64,000 bases of DNA from Lachnospiraceae bacterium. Its GTDB lineage: Bacteria > Bacillota > Clostridia > Lachnospirales > Lachnospiraceae. Location: NCBI GenBank assembly GCA_015056765.1, contig SVFQ01000002.1, positions 124,001-188,000 on the forward strand. Reading direction: 5' to 3'. The translations under genes and the position numbers were made by a program. The notes under the pieces are model-generated. The model made no database searches, was not told the DNA's origin, and saw nothing but the letters and a program-made list of their open reading frames with translations. How positions within the stretch are numbered: position 1 is the stretch's first letter; every line of letters starts with the position of its first letter. This document shows positions 24,518 to 33,437 of this stretch, in pieces.

Positions 24518-26649
24518 ATCATCAACCCCGTCTTTTCTTTGCTCTTTTCTATCATATGATTAAGCTTTTCAAAAGGTTTGTGAAGCACTAATCCTATGAA
24601 TAAAGAAACTAACACAAAAATCCCCAGTTTTAATAAATACTCTAGATAGGCATTTTCATACAAGCCACCAATGGTTTCTCTCATAGCATTCATAGAGTAG
24701 TTAAATGGCAGGAAACGATACACCGCCTGATATACTTTTGGCAAAGTCTCTATCGGGAATGTACCACCTGCTCCGGCTACCTGTACTACCATGATGACAA
24801 CCGCAAGAGCTTCCCCTACATTTTCAAAAGCCACCGTCAAGGAATAAATAAAGATGGTGTAGGTAAAGCTGGTGAAGCTGGCTGCAAACCAAAACATAAA
24901 CGGATGTGGGCATTGAATCTTTATGTAGAAAAGGTTGCCCAGCACGGTAATTAAGGTCTGAATCTGGCCTACCAAGAAGAATAAAATATATCTTCCAAAA
25001 TAGCTCTGGTATGATTTTAGCACAACACCCTCTATTGGTTCTACCTTAACATGAATAATTGCAACTAAAATTAATGCACCTACCCATAATGCTAAAGTCG
25101 AATAGAAAGGTGTCATAGCAGATCCATAACTTTTAATCGGATAGATAGCCTCTGTTTTCATACTTACAGGGCTGGAAATAAACTCACCTATCTGATCCGG
25201 ATTTTCGGAAAGGATTTCCTTTACCTTTTGATATTCCGCACTATCTTGAATAGGGGAAAGTCTATCAATCACCTGATTCAGCATGCTGATCATATCATCG
25301 ATAATCTGTTTACTCTGCTTCAAAGCAAGTTTACCACTGTCTAAAGCTCTGCCATACTCTTCCACGATGGAAACAGCTTTATCTTTATCTCCACCTAAAT
25401 CCGTAAGGGCATTTGCTGCCTTATCCAGTGCATCTTTTGAATCCGTAATGGCTTTCTGCATGGAACTATCCAGATTCTTTAAGCCTTCTGTTTCCAGTTT
25501 TGTCAAAGCATCCATGGCATTTTGGCTAATGGTCTGAGACTGGGAAAGCAGATTCTTTATCTCATCCACAGATTGAGAGCTCTGTATCTTTTGAATGGTT
25601 TCTTTTAATGCATCCAATTGCTTGGAAATCTCTTCCAGAGACTTGGCAGCATTTTCATCGTAATCCTTGATGGCCTCTCCTGCATACTTCAGCACTTCTG
25701 CAGCACTTTTTGCAAGGTCTTCGTACTGTTTTAATTCCTGTAAGGCTTCATCCCCTTTAGCAATAATCGTGCTCTCATCTTTTGCAAGGCCGTTTTGAAC
25801 AGAGGTAATGCTTTCTTTTACCTCTGAAATAGCGGTACTAACCATGCCGGAGGAAGTATTTTCCGTAATCATCACCACATCCGTCAAGTCCTTCAGTTCC
25901 TGCAATACAAAAGCACTTTGATTTCCAACTGTCTCTGCCTGGGCTACAGCACTACTGCCTAAATCTCCCATGGCATCCACAGCTTCGGTAATGGCCACCA
26001 TAGAACCAAAAAGTGCATCAACCGTCTGCAGATCGTCTCGTAAATCTGTCAGTTCTTCTATAGTAACGTCCAGAATCGTTTGATTACTACCATTTTCAGA
26101 AGCCAGTAATTCACCGCCACTGGTTAAATACCCAGCCACCGTAGCGATAAAAGTTGCATTGATTTGCTGTTGTACGGCAGTCTTTGCTTTCCCGGTAATC
26201 TTCGGTGCAATGGCATTCTTCTTATCATTTTCATAATAAACGATTGTGGGATGCTTCACCTCTCCACTCATAAAGCTGATGACGTCTTCGGTAAAGCTTT
26301 CCGGAATGATGATTGCAGCATAATAGCTTCCATCATATACGCCTTCCACGGCTTTTTCGTCATTGTCCTCAAATACCCATCCAATGGTGCGGTTACTCTT
26401 TAAGCCTTCTACCACGCTACCACCGATATTTAGTTCTTTGCCGGCAAGACTTTGGCCTAAATCATTGGAACAAACAGCAATCTGCATCCTACCTGTGGCA
26501 CTTTCTCCGTAAGGATCCCAGTTGGAGAATATGTTAAACCAAGCATAGAGAGATGGTAAGACGCAAAGTCCCATGATAACCACAAATCCAACTACATTAT
26601 TTGCAATTCTACCGGCATCGGTTCGAAAGACCCGAAGAATGTTTCTCAT
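24514..26649 (-). CDS. YhgE/Pip family membrane protein
   Basis: A 711-residue membrane protein of the YhgE/Pip (phage infection protein) family, related to ABC-2 type permeases and EsaA. It has an N-terminal membrane segment with the signature GLCVLPSLYAWFNIFSNWDPY, an extracytoplasmic region of about 480 residues that is largely coiled coil (residues 190-470), and a C-terminal block of about five or six membrane segments from about 520, with GAGGTFPIETLPKVYQ. The upstream paralog (27028) has the same order. Four-base overlaps join it to genes on both sides. Function is not established for the family beyond roles in phage adsorption and secretion-like processes. Confidence 0.9.
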   Translation of the reverse strand: MRNILRVFRTDAGRIANNVVGFVVIMGLCVLPSLYAWFNIFSNWDPYGESATGRMQIAVCSNDLGQSLAGKELNIGGSVVEGLKSNRTIGWVFEDNDEKAVEGVYDGSYYAAIIIPESFTEDVISFMSGEVKHPTIVYYENDKKNAIAPKITGKAKTAVQQQINATFIATVAGYLTSGGELLASENGSNQTILDVTIEELTDLRDDLQTVDALFGSMVAITEAVDAMGDLGSSAVAQAETVGNQSAFVLQELKDLTDVVMITENTSSGMVSTAISEVKESITSVQNGLAKDESTIIAKGDEALQELKQYEDLAKSAAEVLKYAGEAIKDYDENAAKSLEEISKQLDALKETIQKIQSSQSVDEIKNLLSQSQTISQNAMDALTKLETEGLKNLDSSMQKAITDSKDALDKAANALTDLGGDKDKAVSIVEEYGRALDSGKLALKQSKQIIDDMISMLNQVIDRLSPIQDSAEYQKVKEILSENPDQIGEFISSPVSMKTEAIYPIKSYGSAMTPFYSTLALWVGALILVAIIHVKVEPIEGVVLKSYQSYFGRYILFFLVGQIQTLITVLGNLFYIKIQCPHPFMFWFAASFTSFTYTIFIYSLTVAFENVGEALAVVIMVVQVAGAGGTFPIETLPKVYQAVYRFLPFNYSMNAMRETIGGLYENAYLEYLLKLGIFVLVSLFIGLVLHKPFEKLNHMIEKSKEKTGLMI

Positions 26650-27023
26650 TTCTTAGCTCCCTGATTGGTTTTTCCATCATTTCTTAGTTTTAATTCACTG
26701 ATAGTCTTTAGATCTGACAGCTTATTCAAATCCATAAGCGGACCTTCCACGTCAGCATCTACACCTAATTCTTTTTGCTTTTCCTGCAGCTTAAAGTCAC
26801 CATACTCCACTGCAATCAGATAAAAGGAAAGCAAAAACATGGATAAAATCCATAGAATCAAAAAGAATACTTTATTGCTTCCTGTAAGCAAAAGGGCAAT
26901 TAGGAATACGGTCGGAATCAAAAGTAGGAGTCGCAAGCCTATCTTAATGCGTCGCTGATTCTGCTCATGAATCTCCGTCATATAATTCGATAATTGCTCG
27001 TACATTTTTTCATAATTCTTCAT
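26646..27023 (-). CDS. Small membrane protein between two YhgE/Pip genes
   Basis: A 125-residue protein with a charged N-terminus, two close membrane segments (about residues 30-47 and 51-71, LLLLIPTVFLIALLL and FLILWILSMFLLSFYLIAV) and a charged cytoplasmic tail. No recognised domain. It overlaps the downstream YhgE/Pip gene by four bases and follows the other by four bp, which argues that it works with them, perhaps as a partner subunit. Start ATG 27023 is preceded by the AGATG of the upstream gene's end. Function unknown. Confidence 0.8.
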   Translation of the reverse strand: MKNYEKMYEQLSNYMTEIHEQNQRRIKIGLRLLLLIPTVFLIALLLTGSNKVFFLILWILSMFLLSFYLIAVEYGDFKLQEKQKELGVDADVEGPLMDLNKLSDLKTISELKLRNDGKTNQGAKK

Positions 27024-27027
27024 CTCG

Positions 27028-29217
27028 CTACATCAACCTCGTGTCTTCCATGCGTTCTTCTACGTAATGGTTCAGTCCGATGAGTGGCTTACGAATCACA
27101 AGGCCAATCACCAGTGCAACTACTGCAAATACCAGTAGATACAATAAATTCATTACATAATTATGATCGTACATTCCGCCTATGGTTTCACGCATGGCAT
27201 TGATTGCATACGGGAATGGGAAGAAAATATAAATCTTCCGGTACACATCCGGCAAAAGTTCTATCGGGAAAGTACCACCGGATCCCGCAATCTGAATAAC
27301 CACAAGTACAACGCCAAGGGCTTTACCGATATCTCCAAAGGTAGCTGCCAAAGCGAAAATCAGTAAAGTAAAGACAAAGCTGGTCACTGCACTTGCTAAG
27401 TAGAACAGCCATGGATGAATCACCTGGCAATGTAGCAGGAAAATATCACCGCCTACAATAATAGCTGTCTGAATCTGTCCTAAAAGGAAGAATAAAAGAT
27501 ATCTTCCAAAGAACAGCTGATTATCCGTTGCCTTCGGATAATCCTTTTTCGAAGCATGCGGTTTAAAGATAGCGGTAAGTAACATGGCGCCCACCCAAAT
27601 AGCCAGGGTGGAATAAAATGGCGTGACGCCGGAGCCATAGTTGGCTACAGGATAAATCTCTTTTGTCTCTACTTCCACCAGGGATGAGAAAAATGCCCCA
27701 TAGGTTTCCGGATTGCCATCCATAATACTGAGCACCGTATCCAGAAGTCCACCATTCTCTACCTTATCAATTTCTGTCAGGACTCTATCGCACTTTTGAA
27801 TTGCAAGATTTAAGCTGTTTTGCACTTGCTTTAGAGACTGATTGGTTGTTTCCACCGTAGTAGCGGTTTGGTCTGACATCTGTTGTACAGAATCCATGGT
27901 AATCTCCATAGATTGCAAAATGGCTTTGGAATCAGTCAATATAGATTTCAATCTTTCCTTAGAATCATCTACGTTTGGTTTTAAACCATTATCATAGCTT
28001 CCCTTCAGGCCCTTAGCCGCGTCCATGGCATTAGTTAATGCGCTCTTCAAGCCCTGCATGGAGCCGGTATTTTTCACCATATCCACTGGGTCATTTCCTG
28101 AAATGTCCGCAAGGGCATTAGGATTTAAACCAAGCGCCTCCAATTCTGCCACAATGCTGTCCAGGTTTTCATTCATGGATTGAATATAACCTCTGATTTC
28201 AGAGATTTTTTCTCTGTCTGCGGCGGGAATAAACCACATATCTTCCAGCGTTGCCAGAATACCGTCCAGGGTCTCCAGTTGCTTCTTGATATCAGTGGCA
28301 TTTTTCTTAGCTTCTTCCAATTTGTCCTTAAAGTCCACTGCTTGCGGAGAAGTGGCCGCTTCTTTCATTAAGCTTTCCAGATTCGTGATACTGCTTTCAA
28401 TAGAAACTAAACTATCTTTAATATTTTTAGCATACGTATCATAGTTACGTGGTGGATTTTGTAAGGTATTCTTTGCCGCATCCAGTTTGCTTTCACTGTT
28501 CTGAAGGGTGGTCTTTGCCTGACCGACTTTTCCTTCTGTATCATCAAAGATTTCGCCCAGGGACTGATTACCGTTTACCACGATATCCAAAGCATTTTTG
28601 TAGGTCTTTAAGTTTTTTTGTAAATCCTCGACTTTTTCCCTAGGAGAAGCATCTGCCGTATCTTCATCCAGTTCTTTTTTATAGTCTTCTGTTATCTCAA
28701 ATAGAGATGAAACCAGTGTCTCCACATATTTTTCATTGATATTGTTCTTCAAAGTAGAAACTGCAGTATCCGTAATCTTTGTAGCTACTGCGTTTCGTTT
28801 CTCATTTTCATAATAGAAAATCGTAGGTTCGGATACCCCTTGGCTAAAGGCTTCCACCATGCTCTTGGTAAACAACGGGTCAATGACAACAGCTGCATAG
28901 AATTCACCGGAGCGCACACCATTGATAGCGTCCTCCTTCGTGCTTTCCGTCCAGCCAATTTTATTGTTTTCCCGCAAGGATTCTACGATATCCTCGCCCA
29001 TGTTTTCTTTTTTTCCATCTAAAAGGAAACCATCATCCTGATTGACAATGGCAATCTTAATGTTTCCTGTATTGGCATAAGGATCCCAGTTGGAATAAAT
29101 GTTGAACCAGGCATAGAGGGAAGGGATTGCGCACAATCCCCCCGCTACGACCAGAGCAAAGAACTGCTTTACTAATCTTTTGAAATCATTATGAAAAATA
29201 GAAAAAACTTGTTTCAT
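27028..29217 (-). CDS. YhgE/Pip family membrane protein (second copy)
   Basis: A 729-residue paralog of the protein encoded at 24514. It has an N-terminal membrane segment and GLCAIPSLYAWFNIYSNWDPY, a long extracytoplasmic region of helical and coiled-coil character (about 160-510), and a C-terminal membrane block with GSGGTFPIELLPDVYRKIYIFFPFPYAINAMRETIGG. This last block is almost identical in wording to its paralog, so the pair arose by duplication or works as a heteromer. It begins 13 bp after the aminopeptidase P gene. Function as for the paralog. Confidence 0.9.
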   Translation of the reverse strand: MKQVFSIFHNDFKRLVKQFFALVVAGGLCAIPSLYAWFNIYSNWDPYANTGNIKIAIVNQDDGFLLDGKKENMGEDIVESLRENNKIGWTESTKEDAINGVRSGEFYAAVVIDPLFTKSMVEAFSQGVSEPTIFYYENEKRNAVATKITDTAVSTLKNNINEKYVETLVSSLFEITEDYKKELDEDTADASPREKVEDLQKNLKTYKNALDIVVNGNQSLGEIFDDTEGKVGQAKTTLQNSESKLDAAKNTLQNPPRNYDTYAKNIKDSLVSIESSITNLESLMKEAATSPQAVDFKDKLEEAKKNATDIKKQLETLDGILATLEDMWFIPAADREKISEIRGYIQSMNENLDSIVAELEALGLNPNALADISGNDPVDMVKNTGSMQGLKSALTNAMDAAKGLKGSYDNGLKPNVDDSKERLKSILTDSKAILQSMEITMDSVQQMSDQTATTVETTNQSLKQVQNSLNLAIQKCDRVLTEIDKVENGGLLDTVLSIMDGNPETYGAFFSSLVEVETKEIYPVANYGSGVTPFYSTLAIWVGAMLLTAIFKPHASKKDYPKATDNQLFFGRYLLFFLLGQIQTAIIVGGDIFLLHCQVIHPWLFYLASAVTSFVFTLLIFALAATFGDIGKALGVVLVVIQIAGSGGTFPIELLPDVYRKIYIFFPFPYAINAMRETIGGMYDHNYVMNLLYLLVFAVVALVIGLVIRKPLIGLNHYVEERMEDTRLM

Positions 29218-29230
29218 GTTCCCACTCTTA

Positions 29231-31027
29231 CTAAATTGCTTTTGTAGCCTCTTTTAACCAGATTCGTTCTTCTTCATCCAGGTATGGGCTAATCTTTGCA
29301 TATACATCTGCATGATATGCATTTAATCTACGCACATCTTCTTCCCGAAGATACTTTTTGTCGATTGCTTCCAAATCAATTGGCGCATAGGTAAGATGTT
29401 CGAATTTCATAAATTGACCATCCCCATTGTGCATAGCTTTTTTCACTTCTAAGATATTTTCAATTCGAATACCATGGCTACCCTGGATATATACACCGGG
29501 TTCGTCACTGACAATCATGCCTTCCTCTAATGGGGTATCTTTTTTGGATAACAATCTTGGGCGAATGCTCTGTGGTCCTTCATGGACATTTAGAACAAAT
29601 CCGATTCCATGACCTGTACCACATTTATAATCAATACCCAAATCCCATAAAGGCTGTCTAGCCATAATATCCAGGTTAATACCACCACAGCCATAAAGGA
29701 ATGTGGTATCAGCCAGCTGTAACATACCTGCTACAGTCTTTGAATAATGCTCTTTCATGGTATCGGAAATCTCACCAATGACGATAGTACGGGTGACATC
29801 CGTAGTACCTCTGTGATAGGTACCGCCGGAATCCACCAAAAGCATTCCCTTCGGTTCAAGTACCTTGAAATCTGTTTCTGTAGCTTCATAATGCATCATC
29901 GCTGCATTTTCCTGATATGCAGAAATGGTTGGGAAGGATAATTCCACAAAATCATGAATCTTCTCACGGAAGCTATCCATTTTCATGGCAGCAGAGTACT
30001 CCGTGATTTCTTCCTTTCCGATATGGTTCTTTAACCAATAGATGAATTTGCAAACAGCAGCACTATCCTCTAAGTAGATATCGCGAATCTGTTCCATTTC
30101 TCTGGGTGTTTTAACAGCTTTATACCACTCTGTTGGGTTTGCCTTTTCTACTACCTGGGCTTTTTCCTTTGCCAGCTGGTATAGGCCATAACTGATATTC
30201 TCTTCATCCAGCATTACAGCGCCCCGGAAATCATAAGCTTTCAAAAAGGCAGTCACATCCTGATAAGAACGAATCTGAATGTTTTTCTTTTCAAAGTAGG
30301 CTTTTGCTTCTGCGGTAATCTCGGCTTCCTGAATGAAAAGATATACGTCATCCATAGTGATAAAGCCATAGCTCATAGCTACAGGATTGCATTCCACATC
30401 ATTTCCTCTGATATTTAAAAGCCACATCAAATCATCCAGTTTGGAAAGCAATAAATAAGCCGCATCTGCTTCTTTCATCTTGTCTCGAACAAGAGCCAGC
30501 TTTTCTTCTGCTGTACGACCACAGTTTTCTTCTTTTAAAAGCCAAACAGGATTGCAAGGAAGTGCCGGACGGTCTGTCCATACTTCCTTAGATAAGTCCA
30601 AATCATATTGAACCTTTCCATCCTTCTTTGCAACGGTCTTTGCCATCTGAAGGCCTTTGCCGGCTTCCACGGTCATACCGTCAAAGGCCAGGGTTTCTCC
30701 AGCCTTTATATGATCTTTTAAATACTCATTCAGAGTAGGCACATTTTCCTGCGCCATACGGTATAAGGTAACACCGGTACCCTCTAATTCTTTTTCTGCC
30801 TGGACAAAGTATCTGCCATCTGTCCAAAGTCCGGCCCAATCCTGAGATACTAAAAGGTCTCCGTTGGATCCTGTAAAACCGCAGAAATATTCTCTGCTTT
30901 TAAAGAAATCACTTACATATTCACTGCAATGATAATCCCCTGTGGTGATATAGTAATACTCTACACCATGGGCTTTCATAGCTTTTCTAAGTTCTTCTAA
31001 TCGTGTTGTAATTACAGTATTAGTCAT
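29231..31027 (-). CDS. Xaa-Pro aminopeptidase (aminopeptidase P), M24 family
   Basis: Dinuclear-metal peptidase that releases an N-terminal residue before proline. The start is moved from 31138 to ATG 31027 (MTNTVITTRLEELRKAM) because AAAGGCG lies just upstream and 598 residues match the three-domain class. There are two creatinase-like N-terminal domains (1-310) and a pita-bread catalytic domain with ligands in VDSGGTYHRGTTDVTRTI, GTGHGIGFVLNVHEGP and SDEPGVYIQGSHGIRIEN. It is the first gene of the run reaching the ROK kinase. A TTGACA box upstream lacks a convincing -10. Confidence 0.94.
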   Translation of the reverse strand: MTNTVITTRLEELRKAMKAHGVEYYYITTGDYHCSEYVSDFFKSREYFCGFTGSNGDLLVSQDWAGLWTDGRYFVQAEKELEGTGVTLYRMAQENVPTLNEYLKDHIKAGETLAFDGMTVEAGKGLQMAKTVAKKDGKVQYDLDLSKEVWTDRPALPCNPVWLLKEENCGRTAEEKLALVRDKMKEADAAYLLLSKLDDLMWLLNIRGNDVECNPVAMSYGFITMDDVYLFIQEAEITAEAKAYFEKKNIQIRSYQDVTAFLKAYDFRGAVMLDEENISYGLYQLAKEKAQVVEKANPTEWYKAVKTPREMEQIRDIYLEDSAAVCKFIYWLKNHIGKEEITEYSAAMKMDSFREKIHDFVELSFPTISAYQENAAMMHYEATETDFKVLEPKGMLLVDSGGTYHRGTTDVTRTIVIGEISDTMKEHYSKTVAGMLQLADTTFLYGCGGINLDIMARQPLWDLGIDYKCGTGHGIGFVLNVHEGPQSIRPRLLSKKDTPLEEGMIVSDEPGVYIQGSHGIRIENILEVKKAMHNGDGQFMKFEHLTYAPIDLEAIDKKYLREEDVRRLNAYHADVYAKISPYLDEEERIWLKEATKAI

Positions 31028-31191
31028 AACTATTCGCCTTTCGTGTCTAGTGTAGCACCATTTATCAGAAAAACGGTAGTACATTTTCTTTACACTGTCA
31101 AAATTATTATTCTTCTGACTATAGATGCTCTGTCTCATTTATTCTACTCTTGATGCCCGTTTTCTTCAACTTGATTGCAGACTAATTTTGA

Positions 31192-31219
31192 TTGAATTTT
31201 CGCATAATTCTTGTATAAT
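31192..31219 (+). promoter_or_regulatory. Promoter of citrate synthase
   Basis: Plus-strand TTGAAT, 16-bp spacer, TATAAT. A second -10-like TACAAT lies at 31234-31239. The -10 is embedded in an inverted repeat. Confidence 0.65.
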
Positions 31220-31238
31220 AATACAAATTCTTGTACAA
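31211..31238 (+). promoter_or_regulatory. Putative operator over the citrate synthase promoter
   Basis: TTGTAT-aata-ATACAA is a perfect inverted repeat over the -10 box, followed 10 bp later by TTGTACAA, so the TTCTTGTAyAAT unit is also repeated directly. This is typical of a repressor site near the start of transcription; the regulator is unknown. Confidence 0.5.
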
Positions 31239-31271
31239 TAGACGGAAAGAAAAATAAGAAAGGTGGTAGCC

Positions 31272-32642
31272 ATGGATAACGAAATAATAAATTACTCAGA
31301 AGTCACTCCAGACTTAGTCACCCTAGCAGAGAGGAGTAGACAAGCCGGCGTTATCGATTCGGAATTATATACGAAATATGACGTCAAACGCGGTCTTAGA
31401 GATTTAGACGGCCGTGGCGTATTGGCAGGTCTCACCAATATCTCTGATGTAAGGGCCTCAGTCATAGAAAATGGTCAGTTGATTCATATCGATGGCGACC
31501 TTTTTTATAGAGGATACAATGTAAAAGATTTAATCGGTGGATATACAAAAGATCACCGTTTTGGTTTTGAAGAAGCCACTTACCTACTTCTGTTTGGCGA
31601 ATTACCTACGAAGAATGAGTTACAGGCCTTTCAGGAACTGCTTGGAAAGTATCGTTCTCTCCCACCAAGTTTTGTGAGAGACGTCATCATGAAAGCACCA
31701 AGTAATAACATGATGAACACTCTAGCCAGATCTGTACTTACTTTATACTCTTATGATTCTGCCGCAGACGATACTTCTTTACCAAACGTTCTCAGACAAT
31801 GTATTCAGCTCATCAGTGCTTTCCCGCTTCTAGCGATTTATGGCTATCAGGCTTACTCCCATTATCACGAAGGAGGAAGTCTCATTATTCATCAGCCTGA
31901 CCCGAAGTTGTCTACTGCTGAGAATATCCTTCACCTTTTGCGTCCTGACAGTAGCTATACGCCTTTAGAAGCGCAGATTTTGGACGTAGCCTTGGTATTA
32001 CACATGGAGCATGGCGGTGGTAATAACTCTACTTTCACCACTCATGTAGTAACTTCTTCCATGACAGATACCTACTCTGTTATTGCAGCGGCTCTTGGTT
32101 CTTTAAAAGGACCTCGTCACGGCGGCGCCAATATCAAAGTAGTGGAAATGTTCGAAGACATGAAAGAAAAAGTGAAAGACTGGGAAGATGATGAGGAAGT
32201 ATCTGCTTACCTCATCGACTTGCTGGATAAAAAAGCTTTTGATAAACAAGGCTTGATCTACGGTGTGGGCCACGCAATTTATTCCAAGTCTGACCCGCGT
32301 GCTGTGGTATTCAAGGATTTCGTTCGAAGATTATCGGAGGAAAAGGGACTATCGAAAGAATTTGAATTATACAGTCGTGTAGAAAGACTTGCTCCAGGCA
32401 TTATTTCCAAACATAGACAGATGTACAAAGGCGTCAGTGTAAACGTAGACTTTTATTCCGGCTTTGTATATCACATGCTGGACTTGCCTCTAGAGCTCTA
32501 CACACCGATCTTTGCCATAGCCAGAATCGCCGGATGGAGTGCTCACCGCATGGAAGAATTATCCAACAACGGAAAAATCATCCGTCCAGCCTACAGACCT
32601 GTCAGCGATAATCGAGAATACATTCCAATGGAAAAACGTTAA
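31272..32642 (+). CDS. Citrate synthase
   Basis: Condenses oxaloacetate with acetyl-CoA. The 456-residue protein uses ATG 31272 behind AAAGGTGG; the track's GTG start lies within the ribosome binding site. Catalytic-site blocks are HMEHGGGNNSTFTTHVVTS, GPRHGGAN, GVGHAIYSKSDPRA and the Asp in VDFYSGFVYHMLDLP. The extended N-terminus and the HGGGNN wording match the Firmicute/Clostridial type. It is monocistronic and has a possible operator over its promoter. No aconitase or isocitrate dehydrogenase gene is adjacent. It probably supplies 2-oxoglutarate for glutamate synthesis. Confidence 0.94.
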   Translation: MDNEIINYSEVTPDLVTLAERSRQAGVIDSELYTKYDVKRGLRDLDGRGVLAGLTNISDVRASVIENGQLIHIDGDLFYRGYNVKDLIGGYTKDHRFGFEEATYLLLFGELPTKNELQAFQELLGKYRSLPPSFVRDVIMKAPSNNMMNTLARSVLTLYSYDSAADDTSLPNVLRQCIQLISAFPLLAIYGYQAYSHYHEGGSLIIHQPDPKLSTAENILHLLRPDSSYTPLEAQILDVALVLHMEHGGGNNSTFTTHVVTSSMTDTYSVIAAALGSLKGPRHGGANIKVVEMFEDMKEKVKDWEDDEEVSAYLIDLLDKKAFDKQGLIYGVGHAIYSKSDPRAVVFKDFVRRLSEEKGLSKEFELYSRVERLAPGIISKHRQMYKGVSVNVDFYSGFVYHMLDLPLELYTPIFAIARIAGWSAHRMEELSNNGKIIRPAYRPVSDNREYIPMEKR

Positions 32643-32643
32643 A

Positions 32644-32669
32644 AAGAGCCGGGAAGCTTCCCGGCTCTT
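32644..32669. terminator. Bidirectional terminator between citrate synthase and a membrane protein gene
   Basis: AAGAGCCGGGAAGCTTCCCGGCTCTT, a near-perfect palindrome with T-rich tails on both sides (ACTTTTT and TTTTT). Confidence 0.9.
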
Positions 32670-32674
32670 ACTTT

Positions 32675-33022
32675 TTATGAATTAGGCCATAAATACTTCT
32701 TCTGTGCATCCATATTCATCTTTGCATAAAGCATGACGATGATGAAAAATGCAAGGCACATAGCCATGTTGAAATAAGGAATCAACAAATACTGTGTGTT
32801 CACAATATCCAGGATACCTACGATTGCTGTCATAGCTCCCAAAACCACAGTCTTCCTATACATTGCTTTGATAAATCCCTCTTTATCAAACGCGGTATCC
32901 AAATCAGCACCTTTAGAAATCAACGTAGTAGAAATCACTCTCGTCTGATTCATCTTGATGGCACTAAATACCAGATATACGCCGCATATAATAATAAAAA
33001 CATCCAAAAAGTTCTCAGACAT
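32675..33022 (-). CDS. Small membrane protein of unknown function
   Basis: A 115-residue protein starting MSENFLDVF at ATG 33022, behind GGAGG; the track's longer start at 33049 lies inside the response regulator gene. Three membrane segments are predicted (about residues 5-20, 58-80 and 85-105). No known domain. It begins one base after the response regulator stop, so translation is coupled and a shared role is likely. It is not a histidine kinase. Function unknown. Confidence 0.75.
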   Translation of the reverse strand: MSENFLDVFIIICGVYLVFSAIKMNQTRVISTTLISKGADLDTAFDKEGFIKAMYRKTVVLGAMTAIVGILDIVNTQYLLIPYFNMAMCLAFFIIVMLYAKMNMDAQKKYLWPNS

Positions 33023-33023
33023 A

Positions 33024-33389
33024 TTATGCCTCCAACACCTTCTGTACACATTCTAATACTCTGTTTGGTTCAAAGGGTTTGCGAATAAAATCTACAGCCC
33101 CCATCTGAAGGCCCTTTTCCTCAGTAGCAATTTCAGAATCCGCACTTAAGAAGATAACAGGAATCTCACTTAATCCACGTTCTTTAATGAGCTCCATGGT
33201 CTGATATCCATCCAGATTCGGCATAAAGACGTCAAGAATAATGAGATCCGGTTTTTGTTCTGCCAAAAAGGTCAGCGCCGCCTCTCCTGACTTTGCCATA
33301 GAAATCTTGTAATAGTCTTTGAGGATTTCACCGATGCATCTTAAGTTTGTTGAAACATCATCCACAACAAGGACATGCTTTTTTTCCAT
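33024..33389 (-). CDS. Single-domain response regulator (CheY-like receiver)
   Basis: A 121-residue stand-alone receiver domain. The acidic pocket is VVDD (residues 9-10), the phosphoacceptor Asp is in LIILDVFMPNLDG (near 53), the switch residue in FLSAD and the conserved Lys in RKPF (near 104). No output domain. The ribosome binding site AGGAGA is 14 bases from ATG, farther than usual, so translation may be weak or the start unusual. A possible extended -10 promoter lies between it and thrC. No partner kinase is nearby. Confidence 0.92.
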   Translation of the reverse strand: MEKKHVLVVDDVSTNLRCIGEILKDYYKISMAKSGEAALTFLAEQKPDLIILDVFMPNLDGYQTMELIKERGLSEIPVIFLSADSEIATEEKGLQMGAVDFIRKPFEPNRVLECVQKVLEA

Positions 33390-33426
33390 TATAGCTAGTA
33401 TTATCTCCTATTTAGAATCCGCTAGT

Positions 33427-33435
33427 AGTATAGCA
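33427..33435 (-). promoter_or_regulatory. Possible extended -10 promoter for the response regulator
   Basis: Minus-strand TGCTATACT between thrC and the response regulator, without a convincing -35 box. Confidence 0.35.
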
Positions 33436-33437
33436 TA

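Noticed and set aside
31028-31138. N-terminal extension of the Xaa-Pro aminopeptidase
   Set aside because: No ribosome binding site at 31138, the extra 37 residues are not family-like, and ATG 31027 has AAAGGCG and gives the expected length.
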